Assembly: GCA_964369415.1 (NCBI GenBank)
Contig: CAYJFP010000001.1
Location: 124,001-188,000 of the forward strand
Reading direction: 5' to 3'
Length of the DNA: 64,000 bases
DNA from: SIG603 sp964369415
Lineage (GTDB): Bacteria; Bacillota; Clostridia; Oscillospirales; Acutalibacteraceae
Shown piece by piece: positions 24,451-31,989 of the stretch (its first letter is position 1; every line of letters starts with the position of its first letter). A program made the translations under genes and the position numbers. The notes below the pieces were generated by a model. It was not told the DNA's origin and did not search any database. It saw only the letters and a program-made list of their open reading frames with translations.

Positions 24451-24954
24451 ATGATGGAAAAGACAAGAGTAATTATTACAAATAATCAAAAAGAAGTAAG
24501 GATTCCGACAGGTATCAGAATGCTTATACGAAGAACATGCAATGCGGTTTTGAAACTTGAAAACTTTGATGGTTCTGCCGAGGTTAGTGTTACATTTGTT
24601 GATAATGAAGAAATAAAGAAGCTTAACAATCAGTATAGGCAGAAAAATACAGATACCGATGTGCTTTCTTTTCCTATGGGCGAAAATGGTGTCTACGATA
24701 TAAATCCAGCTACAGATGCAAAAATTTTGGGCGACATTGTTATTTCTGTAGAGAAAGCAAAAGAGCAATCATATAGATTCGGTCATTCTCTCGATAGAGA
24801 AGTAAGCTATCTTACGGCTCATTCTATGTTCCACCTTTTAGGTTACGACCACGAACAAGGCGGACTTGAAAAAGTTAGAATGAGAGAAAAAGAAGAGACC
24901 ATCATGACTCAACTTGGACTCAACATAACCACAAGTTACACTTTACAAGATTAA
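24451..24954 (+). CDS. ybeY: Endoribonuclease YbeY
   Basis: Single-strand-specific metallo-endoribonuclease of 16S rRNA 3' maturation and ribosome quality control. 167 residues. TAHSMFHLLGYDHEQGG near 125-141 is the H-x3-H-x5-H zinc site; TDVLSFPMGENG near 68 and GDIVISVEKA near 95 are family blocks. Two ATG codons lie in tandem at 24451 and 24454. It ends 2 bases before the diacylglycerol kinase gene. Confidence 0.97.
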   Translation: MMEKTRVIITNNQKEVRIPTGIRMLIRRTCNAVLKLENFDGSAEVSVTFVDNEEIKKLNNQYRQKNTDTDVLSFPMGENGVYDINPATDAKILGDIVISVEKAKEQSYRFGHSLDREVSYLTAHSMFHLLGYDHEQGGLEKVRMREKEETIMTQLGLNITTSYTLQD

Positions 24955-24956
24955 AC

Positions 24957-25439
24957 ATGAAAAATGACAAGAAAAAGTTAGGTACTTTTGCATGTGCCTT
25001 TAGAGGTTTGTGGATTTCAATAAAAAACGAAAGAAATATGCGTATTCATACGGCGGCCGCACTTTATGTCGGCTTTTTCGCCCCATTTTTGGGCGTCAGC
25101 CGTGCTGAATACGCCCTACTTTTTGTACTGATTGGCATGATTATTTCTGCCGAAGCTTTGAATACTGCCATAGAGAGTATGTGCGATTTTAGTTGTGAAA
25201 AAAGAGACGACAGAATACGAAACATCAAGGATATTTCAGCTGGTGCCGTATTGATTTTGGCAATCGTTTCGGTCATCGTAGGTGTTTTTATCTTGTATAG
25301 ACCCGCCGAAATTTTAGCTCTAATCAACTTAATTTTCTCAAATTTACTTTACATGGTAATTTTGTTTTTAAGCTTAATTTTAAGCATAATATATATTGTT
25401 TTAGGCCCACTTGGAATTAAAAATTTATTTAAAAAATAA
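24957..25439 (+). CDS. dgkA: Diacylglycerol/undecaprenol kinase with C-terminal extension
   Basis: Membrane kinase recycling undecaprenol or diacylglycerol. The core ~125 residues hold FRGLWISIKNERNMRIHTAA at the N-terminus, ISAEALNTAIESMCDF near 62-77 (catalytic Glu and metal site) and IKDISAGAVLI near 89. Typical Gram-positive members stop near 120-135. This one runs to 160 residues, adding a further hydrophobic segment (MVILFLSLILSIIYIVLGPL) after ILYRPAEI. Located in the standard ybeY-dgkA-era order. Confidence 0.94.
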   Translation: MKNDKKKLGTFACAFRGLWISIKNERNMRIHTAAALYVGFFAPFLGVSRAEYALLFVLIGMIISAEALNTAIESMCDFSCEKRDDRIRNIKDISAGAVLILAIVSVIVGVFILYRPAEILALINLIFSNLLYMVILFLSLILSIIYIVLGPLGIKNLFKK

Positions 25440-25440
25440 C

Positions 25441-25508
25441 AGAAAGGCATGTATCCCGTGCGGGAAACAGCGTTTTGCACGGCAAACATGACAAAGGTCA
25501 TAATAATG
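25441..25508 (+). repeat. Translation-start leader element shared with purM
   Basis: AGAAAGGCATG (25441-25451), GTGCG, AAAC and ACGGCAAACATGACA (25479-25493), then AAGGTCATAATAATGA at the era start. The same ordered blocks precede purM (5969-6033). Here CCGTGC and GCACGG can pair around a 15-base loop. Confidence 0.7.
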
Positions 25509-26417
25509 ACAAATTACGAAACTCAAAAATCTGCTTTTATAGCAATAGTCGGACGACCAAACGTTGGAAAATCCTCGATACTCAACAAATTAATTGGCAC
25601 AAAGCTTGCAATAGTATCAAAAAAACCTCAAACTACAAGAACCAGAATCATGGGCGTTTTAACTGAAGACGACTATCAGCTTGTCTTTATAGACACTCCT
25701 GGCTTAATCAAGCCTAAAAACAGACTTGGCGACTACATGGTAAAGGCGGTTAATCAAACGGTTTCTGGTGTTGATTTATGCCTTTTGGTAACCGAAGCGG
25801 ACAGAAAAATCTCTCCCGCCGACTTAGAACTTACCGAAAAATTCAAAAAATTAGGAATCCCTTGTGTGCTTGCAATAAATAAAATCGACCTGCTAAAAGA
25901 TAAAGAAAAGCTTATCGAGCAAATTTCTTCTTTAAGCGAACTTTACGATTTTTCGGCGATTGTGCCGCTTTCTGCAAAAAACGGCGACGGAGCGGATATA
26001 CTAAAAAAAGAGCTTAAAGCGCTTTGTCAACCAGGAGGACATTTTTTCAGTCCTGATACACTTACGGACCAGCCTGAAAGAGTAATTGCCTCTGAAATGG
26101 TCAGAGAAAAGATTTTAAGAAATCTTCAAAAAGAAATTCCTCATGGTATCGCCGTCGTGACTGAGAGCATGAAAGAAAGAGAAAATATTACGGACATCAC
26201 TTTTACAATTTACTGCGAAAAACAAAGCCACAAGGGCATTTTAATAGGCAAAAACGGCGCAACTTTAAAGGATATCCTTACAAAAGCGAGAAAAGATATG
26301 GAAGAATTTTTCGGCTGTAAGGTAAATGTTCAAGCGTGGGTCAAGGTTAAAGAAGAATGGCGTCAAAGACCTGGAGTGCTACATAACATGGGCTTTGACG
26401 AGAAAGATTTAATTTAA
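25506..26417 (+). CDS. era: GTPase Era
   Basis: Essential GTPase binding the 16S rRNA 3' end during 30S assembly. GRPNVGKSS P-loop, KPQTTR switch, DTPGLIKPK, NKIDL, and a C-terminal KH domain with GILIGKNGATLKDI near 263. From the ATG at 25506 it has 303 residues, the usual size, with AAAGGT as ribosome site. The in-frame ATG at 25449 would add 19 residues coming from a leader element also found at purM, so it is rejected. Confidence 0.96.
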   Translation: MTNYETQKSAFIAIVGRPNVGKSSILNKLIGTKLAIVSKKPQTTRTRIMGVLTEDDYQLVFIDTPGLIKPKNRLGDYMVKAVNQTVSGVDLCLLVTEADRKISPADLELTEKFKKLGIPCVLAINKIDLLKDKEKLIEQISSLSELYDFSAIVPLSAKNGDGADILKKELKALCQPGGHFFSPDTLTDQPERVIASEMVREKILRNLQKEIPHGIAVVTESMKERENITDITFTIYCEKQSHKGILIGKNGATLKDILTKARKDMEEFFGCKVNVQAWVKVKEEWRQRPGVLHNMGFDEKDLI

Positions 26418-26524
26418 AAAAGAACCATCCTGAATACTAATAATACAAATACAAGGGGAATTTTGTCGACTAAACAAATATTTTCCTGTCATAAGTTTAA
26501 TCCTTCGTGCAAATACTTATATTA

Positions 26525-26584
26525 AACTAAGAGCTAATGACTAATAGTGAAACTAGCCATTCACCCTTCACCTTTAGTCCTTAG
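26525..26584. repeat. Composite hairpin repeat, copy B (core)
   Basis: Left arm CTAAGAGCTAA...TAGTGAA (26525-26551), right arm TTCACCTTTAGTCCTTAG (26567-26584). It shares CTAATGACTAATAGTGAA exactly with copy A. It lies in the 188-base era-yqzL interval, which otherwise shows nothing recognisable; the small flanking hairpins are weak or missing. Confidence 0.75.
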
Positions 26585-26605
26585 CCTATACGAGGAGGGT
26601 TTATT

Positions 26606-26770
26606 ATGGATGAAAATCAAGCTTGGAAAGAATTTTTAAGCACTGGAAAAGTGGAAGATTATTTGATTTATTCAAAATTTAAGCAAAGACTAGACGATAG
26701 AGTGAATAAACCCTTATTTTTTAATGTGAGAGAAACTGATGATAATAAAAACACGGGCGATAGTTATTAA
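26606..26770 (+). CDS. yqzL: YqzL-like small protein
   Basis: 54 residues beginning MDENQAWKEFLSTGKVEDYL. A Trp-Lys...Phe..TG.V..YL pattern directly before recO is the mark of the YqzL family in Firmicutes, of unknown function. RBS GAGGAGGG lies 6 bases before the ATG, a strong signal. The 3' end overlaps the recO start by 32 bases in another frame, implying translational coupling. Confidence 0.85.
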   Translation: MDENQAWKEFLSTGKVEDYLIYSKFKQRLDDRVNKPLFFNVRETDDNKNTGDSY

Positions 26771-27482
26771 AGAGCAAACCGTCGGAGAAAGCGACAGGCT
26801 GATAACGCTACTTACCGAGCATGAAGGAGTTATCAGAGCCTTTGCAAAAAGGGCAAAAAATTACAAAGACAGCAAGCACTCTTCCACAGGGCTGCTTTGT
26901 TATTCCGACTTTAGCATTTTTAAGGGTCGGGATAAGTACATAGTTGACTCATCTAAGCCGATAGATGTATTTTTTGGACTTAGAAGCGATATAAAAGCGC
27001 TTAGCCTTGCGCAGTATTTTTGCGAGCTTTGTGCCATTTTCATACCCGAAGAGACCGATTCTAGCCTTTTTTTAAGGCTTGTGTTGAATTCTATCCATTT
27101 TTTGTCGAAAGGCGAAAAGGACATCATGATGATAAAGGCGGTCACCGAGCTAAGAATGCTCAGTGAAAGCGGCTATATGCCCGATTTAGTCGCCTGTAGC
27201 GAGTGTTTAAGCTACGAGGGTGAATCATGGTATTTTTCACCGATAAAGGGCAGTATAACCTGTCAAAACTGCTTAAAAGGTGATACCTACGGGCTTATTC
27301 CACTTTCACCATCTGCACTTACGGCGATGAGGCACATTATCTATTCCGAATTTAAAAAAATATACTCATTTCGGCTCCATTCAAATGCACTTATAAATCT
27401 ATGCAAAGCGTCAGAGGATTATGCCGTACACATTATAGGCAGAACTCCTCTAACGCTGAGCTTTTTTAACGATATTTACTAG
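26739..27482 (+). CDS. recO: DNA repair protein RecO
   Basis: Recombination mediator that loads RecA with RecR. 247 residues: N-terminal OB fold (TRAIVIKEQTVGESDRLITL), helical domain, and a C4 zinc finger (ACSECLSYEGESW near 149, ITCQNCLKG near 173). The start lies inside yqzL and has no clear ribosome site of its own, so re-initiation is likely. Followed by mutS2 after 33 bases. Confidence 0.95.
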   Translation: MIIKTRAIVIKEQTVGESDRLITLLTEHEGVIRAFAKRAKNYKDSKHSSTGLLCYSDFSIFKGRDKYIVDSSKPIDVFFGLRSDIKALSLAQYFCELCAIFIPEETDSSLFLRLVLNSIHFLSKGEKDIMMIKAVTELRMLSESGYMPDLVACSECLSYEGESWYFSPIKGSITCQNCLKGDTYGLIPLSPSALTAMRHIIYSEFKKIYSFRLHSNALINLCKASEDYAVHIIGRTPLTLSFFNDIY

Positions 27483-27515
27483 AAAAGTTCATCTAGCAGA
27501 AAGTTGGTCATAAAA

Positions 27516-29870
27516 ATGAACAAACACCACAAAACACTGGAACTTGATAAAATACTTTTACTTCTTTCAAAAGAGACAAGTTGCAGTGACAGTGCCGAAG
27601 CGGCGCTGAATTTGACTCCTTCAGATGACAAGGACGAAATTTTAAAATTATTAAAACAGACAGACGATGCCTATGTTTTTCTTTCAAAATTTGGCGCACC
27701 GTCTTTTTACGGTTTAAAAAACACTAAAAACCCACTTAGACGAGCCGAGGTAGGCGGAGTTTTAAGCCTTGTGGATTTAATCTCTATAGACGCTACTTTA
27801 AGGGTAATCAGGGGCGTTAAAGAGTGGAAAAGCAAGAGCGAATCCGCCACAAGCACTATCGACTACTATTTTCAGTCACTGACTCCGAATAAATATATCG
27901 AAGACAGAATAAGCACGACTGTTAAAAGCGAAGAGGAAGTCGCCGACAGCGCCTCACCTGAACTTGCTAACATCAGAAGAAAAATTAACCGAGCTTCTTT
28001 AAACATCAAGGAACAACTCGACAAAATGGTGCGCTCTAGCCATTATCAAAAATATCTTCAGGAATACATTGTAACTCAAAGGGACGGCAGATACGTTGTG
28101 CCTGTTAAGTCCGAGCACAAAAATGAGGTAAAAGGCTTGGTGCACGACAGCTCTTCAAGCGGCTCTACATTATTCATAGAGCCTATGGCGGTGGTTGAAG
28201 CCAACAATGAAATCAGGCTTTTAAAATCTTTGGAGCAAGAGGAAATCAACCGAATTTTGACGGTTTTATCGGCAGAAATCGGCACTTTCTCTGACGATAT
28301 CATAAAAAGCTACGACATCTTGGTAAAGCTTAATTTGATATTTGCAAAGGCTCATTTAGCCTATAAAATGAAGGCGGTAGTGCCACTTTTTGACGACGAC
28401 GGAAAAGTCTTACTCAAAAGTGCAAGACATCCTTTAATCGACCCTAAGCACGTCGTTCCCACCGATATCAACCTCGGTTATGACTTCGATTCATTAATAA
28501 TAACAGGGCCAAATACAGGCGGTAAAACAGTGTGTCTTAAGACTTTAGGTTTATTTTCTTTAATGGCGATGTGTGGCCTGATGGTGCCTTGTGCCGAGGG
28601 TAGCAAGCTGTCGTTTTTCTCAAAAATTCTTGTCGATATCGGCGATGAACAGAGTATCGAGCAGAGCCTTTCCACCTTTTCTTCTCATATGACAAATATA
28701 ATTGGAATTATCGAAAAGGCCGATAATAAATCACTGGTTTTGATAGACGAACTTGGAGCGGGAACCGACCCTATAGAGGGTGCGGCACTTGCTTGTGCGA
28801 TAATCGAATCGCTAAGAATAAAAAAACTAAGGCTTGCCGCAACCACCCACTATGCCGAACTTAAAGAATACGCACTCAAAACCGACGGAGTGGAAAATGC
28901 ATGTTGTGAGTTTGACGTAAACACGCTAAGCCCTACCTACAAACTTCTCATCGGAATCCCTGGAAAGTCGAACGCTTTCTCCATTTCCAAAAAACTTGGA
29001 ATGAGAAACGACATTGTCGAAAGGGCAAAAAATCTTGTTTCAGAAAACAGCTCACAGTTTGAAGTTGTCGTAGAGAAACTTGAAGAAAGCAGAAAAGCAC
29101 TAGAAAACGAAAAATCAGCGAGCGAAAAACTAAGAAAACAAGCCGAACTTGAACTAGCAGAAGCAAAGAAAATAAAGGAATCCGCTGAAAAAGAGAGTAA
29201 AAACGCCCTTGAAAGTGCAAAGTATCAAGCATCTTTAATCGTATCATCCACAAGAGCACAGGCAGATGAACTCATGGACAAAATGGACAAGCTTAAGAAG
29301 ATGAATGCAAACTCCTTGAAAGACTATGATAAATTCACCCTTAAAAGTTCAATCAGAAACCTTGAAAGCAGTTCAAATCCTGTCGAAGAGCGAAAAAAGG
29401 AAGACTACAAACTTCCAAGAGAACTCAAAATTGGCGACGATGTCATTATTTTTGACATCGACAAAAGAGCGGTGGTAACTGCGATTAACAAGAACAAAAT
29501 CACTGTTCAAGCGGGAATTATTAAGACTACAGTCGATATAAGTAATCTTAGACTTGCCGAGAAAAAAGAAGAAAAAAGCAAAAAAACAGGTTTTAGAACC
29601 GTTAGCAAGACCATAAGTACTGAAAGTCTCTCTATGAACATCGACATCAGAGGCATGAACTGCGACGAGGGCATTATGGAGCTTGACTCTTATTTAGACA
29701 GAGCTGTAAGACAGGGTCTACACGAGGTGACAATTATTCACGGAAAAGGCACAGGAGTCTTACGAACTGCGATAAGACAGCATTTAAAAAGGCATCCTAG
29801 CATCAGAAGTTTTAGACCGGGTGTGTTTGGCGAAGGCGAAGACGGAGTTACCGTGGCGGAGATAAAATAG
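27516..29870 (+). CDS. mutS2: Endonuclease MutS2 / ribosome-rescue ATPase
   Basis: Suppressor of recombination and, in Bacillus, ribosome-collision ATPase. 784 residues from the ATG at 27516; a TTG at 27504 would add four residues and is rejected. ITGPNTGGKTVCLKTLG near 330 is Walker A, LVLIDELGAGTDPIEG near 408 Walker B. A long coiled coil follows (about 510-610, Glu/Lys-rich). A C-terminal Smr nuclease domain has MNIDIRGM near 705 and IIHGKGTGVLR near 740. The start context GGTCATAAAAATGAAC closely matches the one before purM. Confidence 0.96.
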   Translation: MNKHHKTLELDKILLLLSKETSCSDSAEAALNLTPSDDKDEILKLLKQTDDAYVFLSKFGAPSFYGLKNTKNPLRRAEVGGVLSLVDLISIDATLRVIRGVKEWKSKSESATSTIDYYFQSLTPNKYIEDRISTTVKSEEEVADSASPELANIRRKINRASLNIKEQLDKMVRSSHYQKYLQEYIVTQRDGRYVVPVKSEHKNEVKGLVHDSSSSGSTLFIEPMAVVEANNEIRLLKSLEQEEINRILTVLSAEIGTFSDDIIKSYDILVKLNLIFAKAHLAYKMKAVVPLFDDDGKVLLKSARHPLIDPKHVVPTDINLGYDFDSLIITGPNTGGKTVCLKTLGLFSLMAMCGLMVPCAEGSKLSFFSKILVDIGDEQSIEQSLSTFSSHMTNIIGIIEKADNKSLVLIDELGAGTDPIEGAALACAIIESLRIKKLRLAATTHYAELKEYALKTDGVENACCEFDVNTLSPTYKLLIGIPGKSNAFSISKKLGMRNDIVERAKNLVSENSSQFEVVVEKLEESRKALENEKSASEKLRKQAELELAEAKKIKESAEKESKNALESAKYQASLIVSSTRAQADELMDKMDKLKKMNANSLKDYDKFTLKSSIRNLESSSNPVEERKKEDYKLPRELKIGDDVIIFDIDKRAVVTAINKNKITVQAGIIKTTVDISNLRLAEKKEEKSKKTGFRTVSKTISTESLSMNIDIRGMNCDEGIMELDSYLDRAVRQGLHEVTIIHGKGTGVLRTAIRQHLKRHPSIRSFRPGVFGEGEDGVTVAEIK

Positions 29871-29883
29871 AAGGGAAAAGTCT

Positions 29884-30519
29884 ATGAAAAAAGTTATTAT
29901 TTTAATTTGCATCGTTTTGCCCATACTGATTCTCACGTTTTTCACGGTTAATACCCTTAATAAAATGGGTCAAAAAACCATGCCTGAGCTTGAATATCTT
30001 AGTTTTGAAGACTATACCGTGAATATTTATAATTCTATTTTAGACGAACAATCCCTTGAAGTCCCGCCTGAAATTTTAAGCTTTTATATGAGTAAAAGTT
30101 TTGGAAGCGATACTGTACTTGCGGTAAACGATGATAAAATAAATCTTTGGTTTAAGGAAACTCTTCCTATTATAGACGAAAGTGACATCAAAATAGAGTT
30201 TTCCCTTTTAAATTACGACAGTGAAAGCCGAAGTATTTCCTTACAGCTTGATAAAATTTTTATCGGCAGTTTTGAAGTCCCCGACATGTTTTACACTGGT
30301 TTTACACCTAATTTTGACAATTTAGACGGTGTATCATTCGATAAGCAAGATAAAATTCTTGAAATGGAGTTCCCTAGCTTCGAGCTTGATTTTTGGGGAA
30401 TATATTTAGAAATCTACATATCAGAAATTTATATTAAAGACGAAAAGCTATTTTTCAAATTTATGACAGATTACGACTTCAACATCTCAGATTTCATCGG
30501 TTCTATTGTAAACGAATAA
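29884..30519 (+). CDS. YpmS-like (DUF2140) membrane-anchored protein, tentative
   Basis: 211 residues with an N-terminal hydrophobic segment (VIILICIVLPILILTFFTVN, about 4-23) that reads as a signal anchor, and no lipobox. The rest would be outside the membrane. Alternating beta-like blocks (SISLQLDKIFIGSFEVPDMF, MEFPSFELDFWGIYLEIYI) recall YpmS/DUF2140 proteins of Firmicutes, of unknown function. It starts 13 bases after mutS2 and ends 15 bases before the MATE gene, so it is co-transcribed. Confidence 0.5.
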   Translation: MKKVIILICIVLPILILTFFTVNTLNKMGQKTMPELEYLSFEDYTVNIYNSILDEQSLEVPPEILSFYMSKSFGSDTVLAVNDDKINLWFKETLPIIDESDIKIEFSLLNYDSESRSISLQLDKIFIGSFEVPDMFYTGFTPNFDNLDGVSFDKQDKILEMEFPSFELDFWGIYLEIYISEIYIKDEKLFFKFMTDYDFNISDFIGSIVNE

Positions 30520-30534
30520 GAATGGAGAATTAAC

Positions 30535-31893
30535 ATGGGTTCTACAGAAGCACACAGTTTAAATCGGTCTACACTCTACAAAAATACCTTAAACATGGCT
30601 TGGCCAGCCGTACTTGAATCTTTTTTGATTTCACTCACAGGCTTTTTGGACACGATAATGGTAAGTGCATTGGGTATTACCACTGTTGCGGCAGTCGGAC
30701 TCACCTCGCAGCCTAAATTTTTGGGACTATGCGTGTTTTTTGCCATGGGAATCGCCATTTCTTCGATAACCGCAAGACGGCGTGGTGAAAATGATAGAAA
30801 AAGTGCAAATAAAGTGCTTAGAACCTCTTTGATAATCGGTTTAATTTTTACTGCAATTATCACCTTCACTTTTGTGTTTTTTGCCGATTACATAATGATT
30901 TTTTCTGGTTCGAATCAGGATACACATCAAATTTCAGTAGAATATTTGCAAATTATCATGGCGGGAACTGGCTTTAGTGCCGTTTCCATCATTATTAATG
31001 CTTCCCAGCGTGGTGCGGGTAGGACTAGGGTTTCGATGGTGACAAACATCACCTCTAACGTGGTAAATGTTTTGTGCAATTACCTTTTGATTGAGGGTAA
31101 CTTTGGCTTTCCAGCTCTTGGGGCAAACGGTGCGGCGTATGCCACCGTGATAGGCGGTGCCGTGGCATGCATCATGAGTATTATTTCAATAACTAAAAAA
31201 GACGGCTTCATCTATCTAAAGGCGGTCAAAGGCCTTTTGGCAAATAGTAAGGACGTTAAATCACTTATAAATGTCGGAACAAGCTCTTTTGTAGAGCAAA
31301 TTTTTATGCGAATCGGATTTATTTTATTTGTAAGAGCCGTCGCTGGCCTTGGCACTTTAGAGCTTGCGGCACATCAAATCGGAATGAATTTTATCGGAAT
31401 TTCTTTTTCCTTTGCAGATGGACTTGCCGTCGCTTCTGTCGCACTTGTCGGCAGAAGTCTTGGACAGCAACAGTCGGTCCTTGCTAAAAGATACGCCACC
31501 GCCTGTCAAATAATCGGCGTTTTCTGCTCTTTGTTCCTTTCTTCTATTTTTATCTTTTTTGGAAGAAGTCTTTTCTCTCTTTTTTCGGATGTCACGGCCG
31601 TGCTTGACTACGGAAACATGATTATGCTGGTTTTAAGCGTGATTATTATTTTGCAAATTCAGCAAGTTTGTATAATGGGATGTTTAAGAGGCTCTGGAGA
31701 TACAAAGTACACCGCATTTATCTCGCTGATATCTGTAACGATTATTAGGCCGCTTGCAAGCTATATTTTAGCCTATCCTTTAGGTCTTGGTTTGTTTGGA
31801 ATTTGGCTCGGCCTTGGATGCGACCAATTAGCAAGATTTATCCTAAGTTTTCTACGATTTAAAAAAGGAAATTGGCTGAATCTTAAAATATAG
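30535..31893 (+). CDS. MATE-family multidrug/cation exporter
   Basis: 452 residues with 12 predicted membrane helices in two homologous halves (AWPAVLESFLISLTGFLDTI at 20-39; LINVGTSSFVEQIFMRIGF near 243). SQRGAGRTRVSMVTNITSN near 155 and CLRGSGDTKYTAFISLIS near 383 are the repeated MATE loops. Uses a Na+ or H+ gradient to export organic cations; substrate unknown. RBS ATGGAG. Last gene of the yqfC-to-mutS2 block; no terminator is evident before the next promoter. Confidence 0.94.
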   Translation: MGSTEAHSLNRSTLYKNTLNMAWPAVLESFLISLTGFLDTIMVSALGITTVAAVGLTSQPKFLGLCVFFAMGIAISSITARRRGENDRKSANKVLRTSLIIGLIFTAIITFTFVFFADYIMIFSGSNQDTHQISVEYLQIIMAGTGFSAVSIIINASQRGAGRTRVSMVTNITSNVVNVLCNYLLIEGNFGFPALGANGAAYATVIGGAVACIMSIISITKKDGFIYLKAVKGLLANSKDVKSLINVGTSSFVEQIFMRIGFILFVRAVAGLGTLELAAHQIGMNFIGISFSFADGLAVASVALVGRSLGQQQSVLAKRYATACQIIGVFCSLFLSSIFIFFGRSLFSLFSDVTAVLDYGNMIMLVLSVIIILQIQQVCIMGCLRGSGDTKYTAFISLISVTIIRPLASYILAYPLGLGLFGIWLGLGCDQLARFILSFLRFKKGNWLNLKI

Positions 31894-31909
31894 TTTTTAC
31901 CAAAAATTG

Positions 31910-31938
31910 TAGACTTTTTCATTCTAAAGTAATATAAT
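31910..31938 (+). promoter_or_regulatory. Promoter of the RCC1/LRR surface-protein operon
   Basis: TAGACT at 31910-31915, 17-base spacer, TATAAT at 31933-31938, about 51 bases before the first ATG, which has the RBS AGGGGG. Confidence 0.65.
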
Positions 31939-31989
31939 TGATTATGTAGTAAACTAATATTAAATACTTTAATATAGGGGGATTAAATT

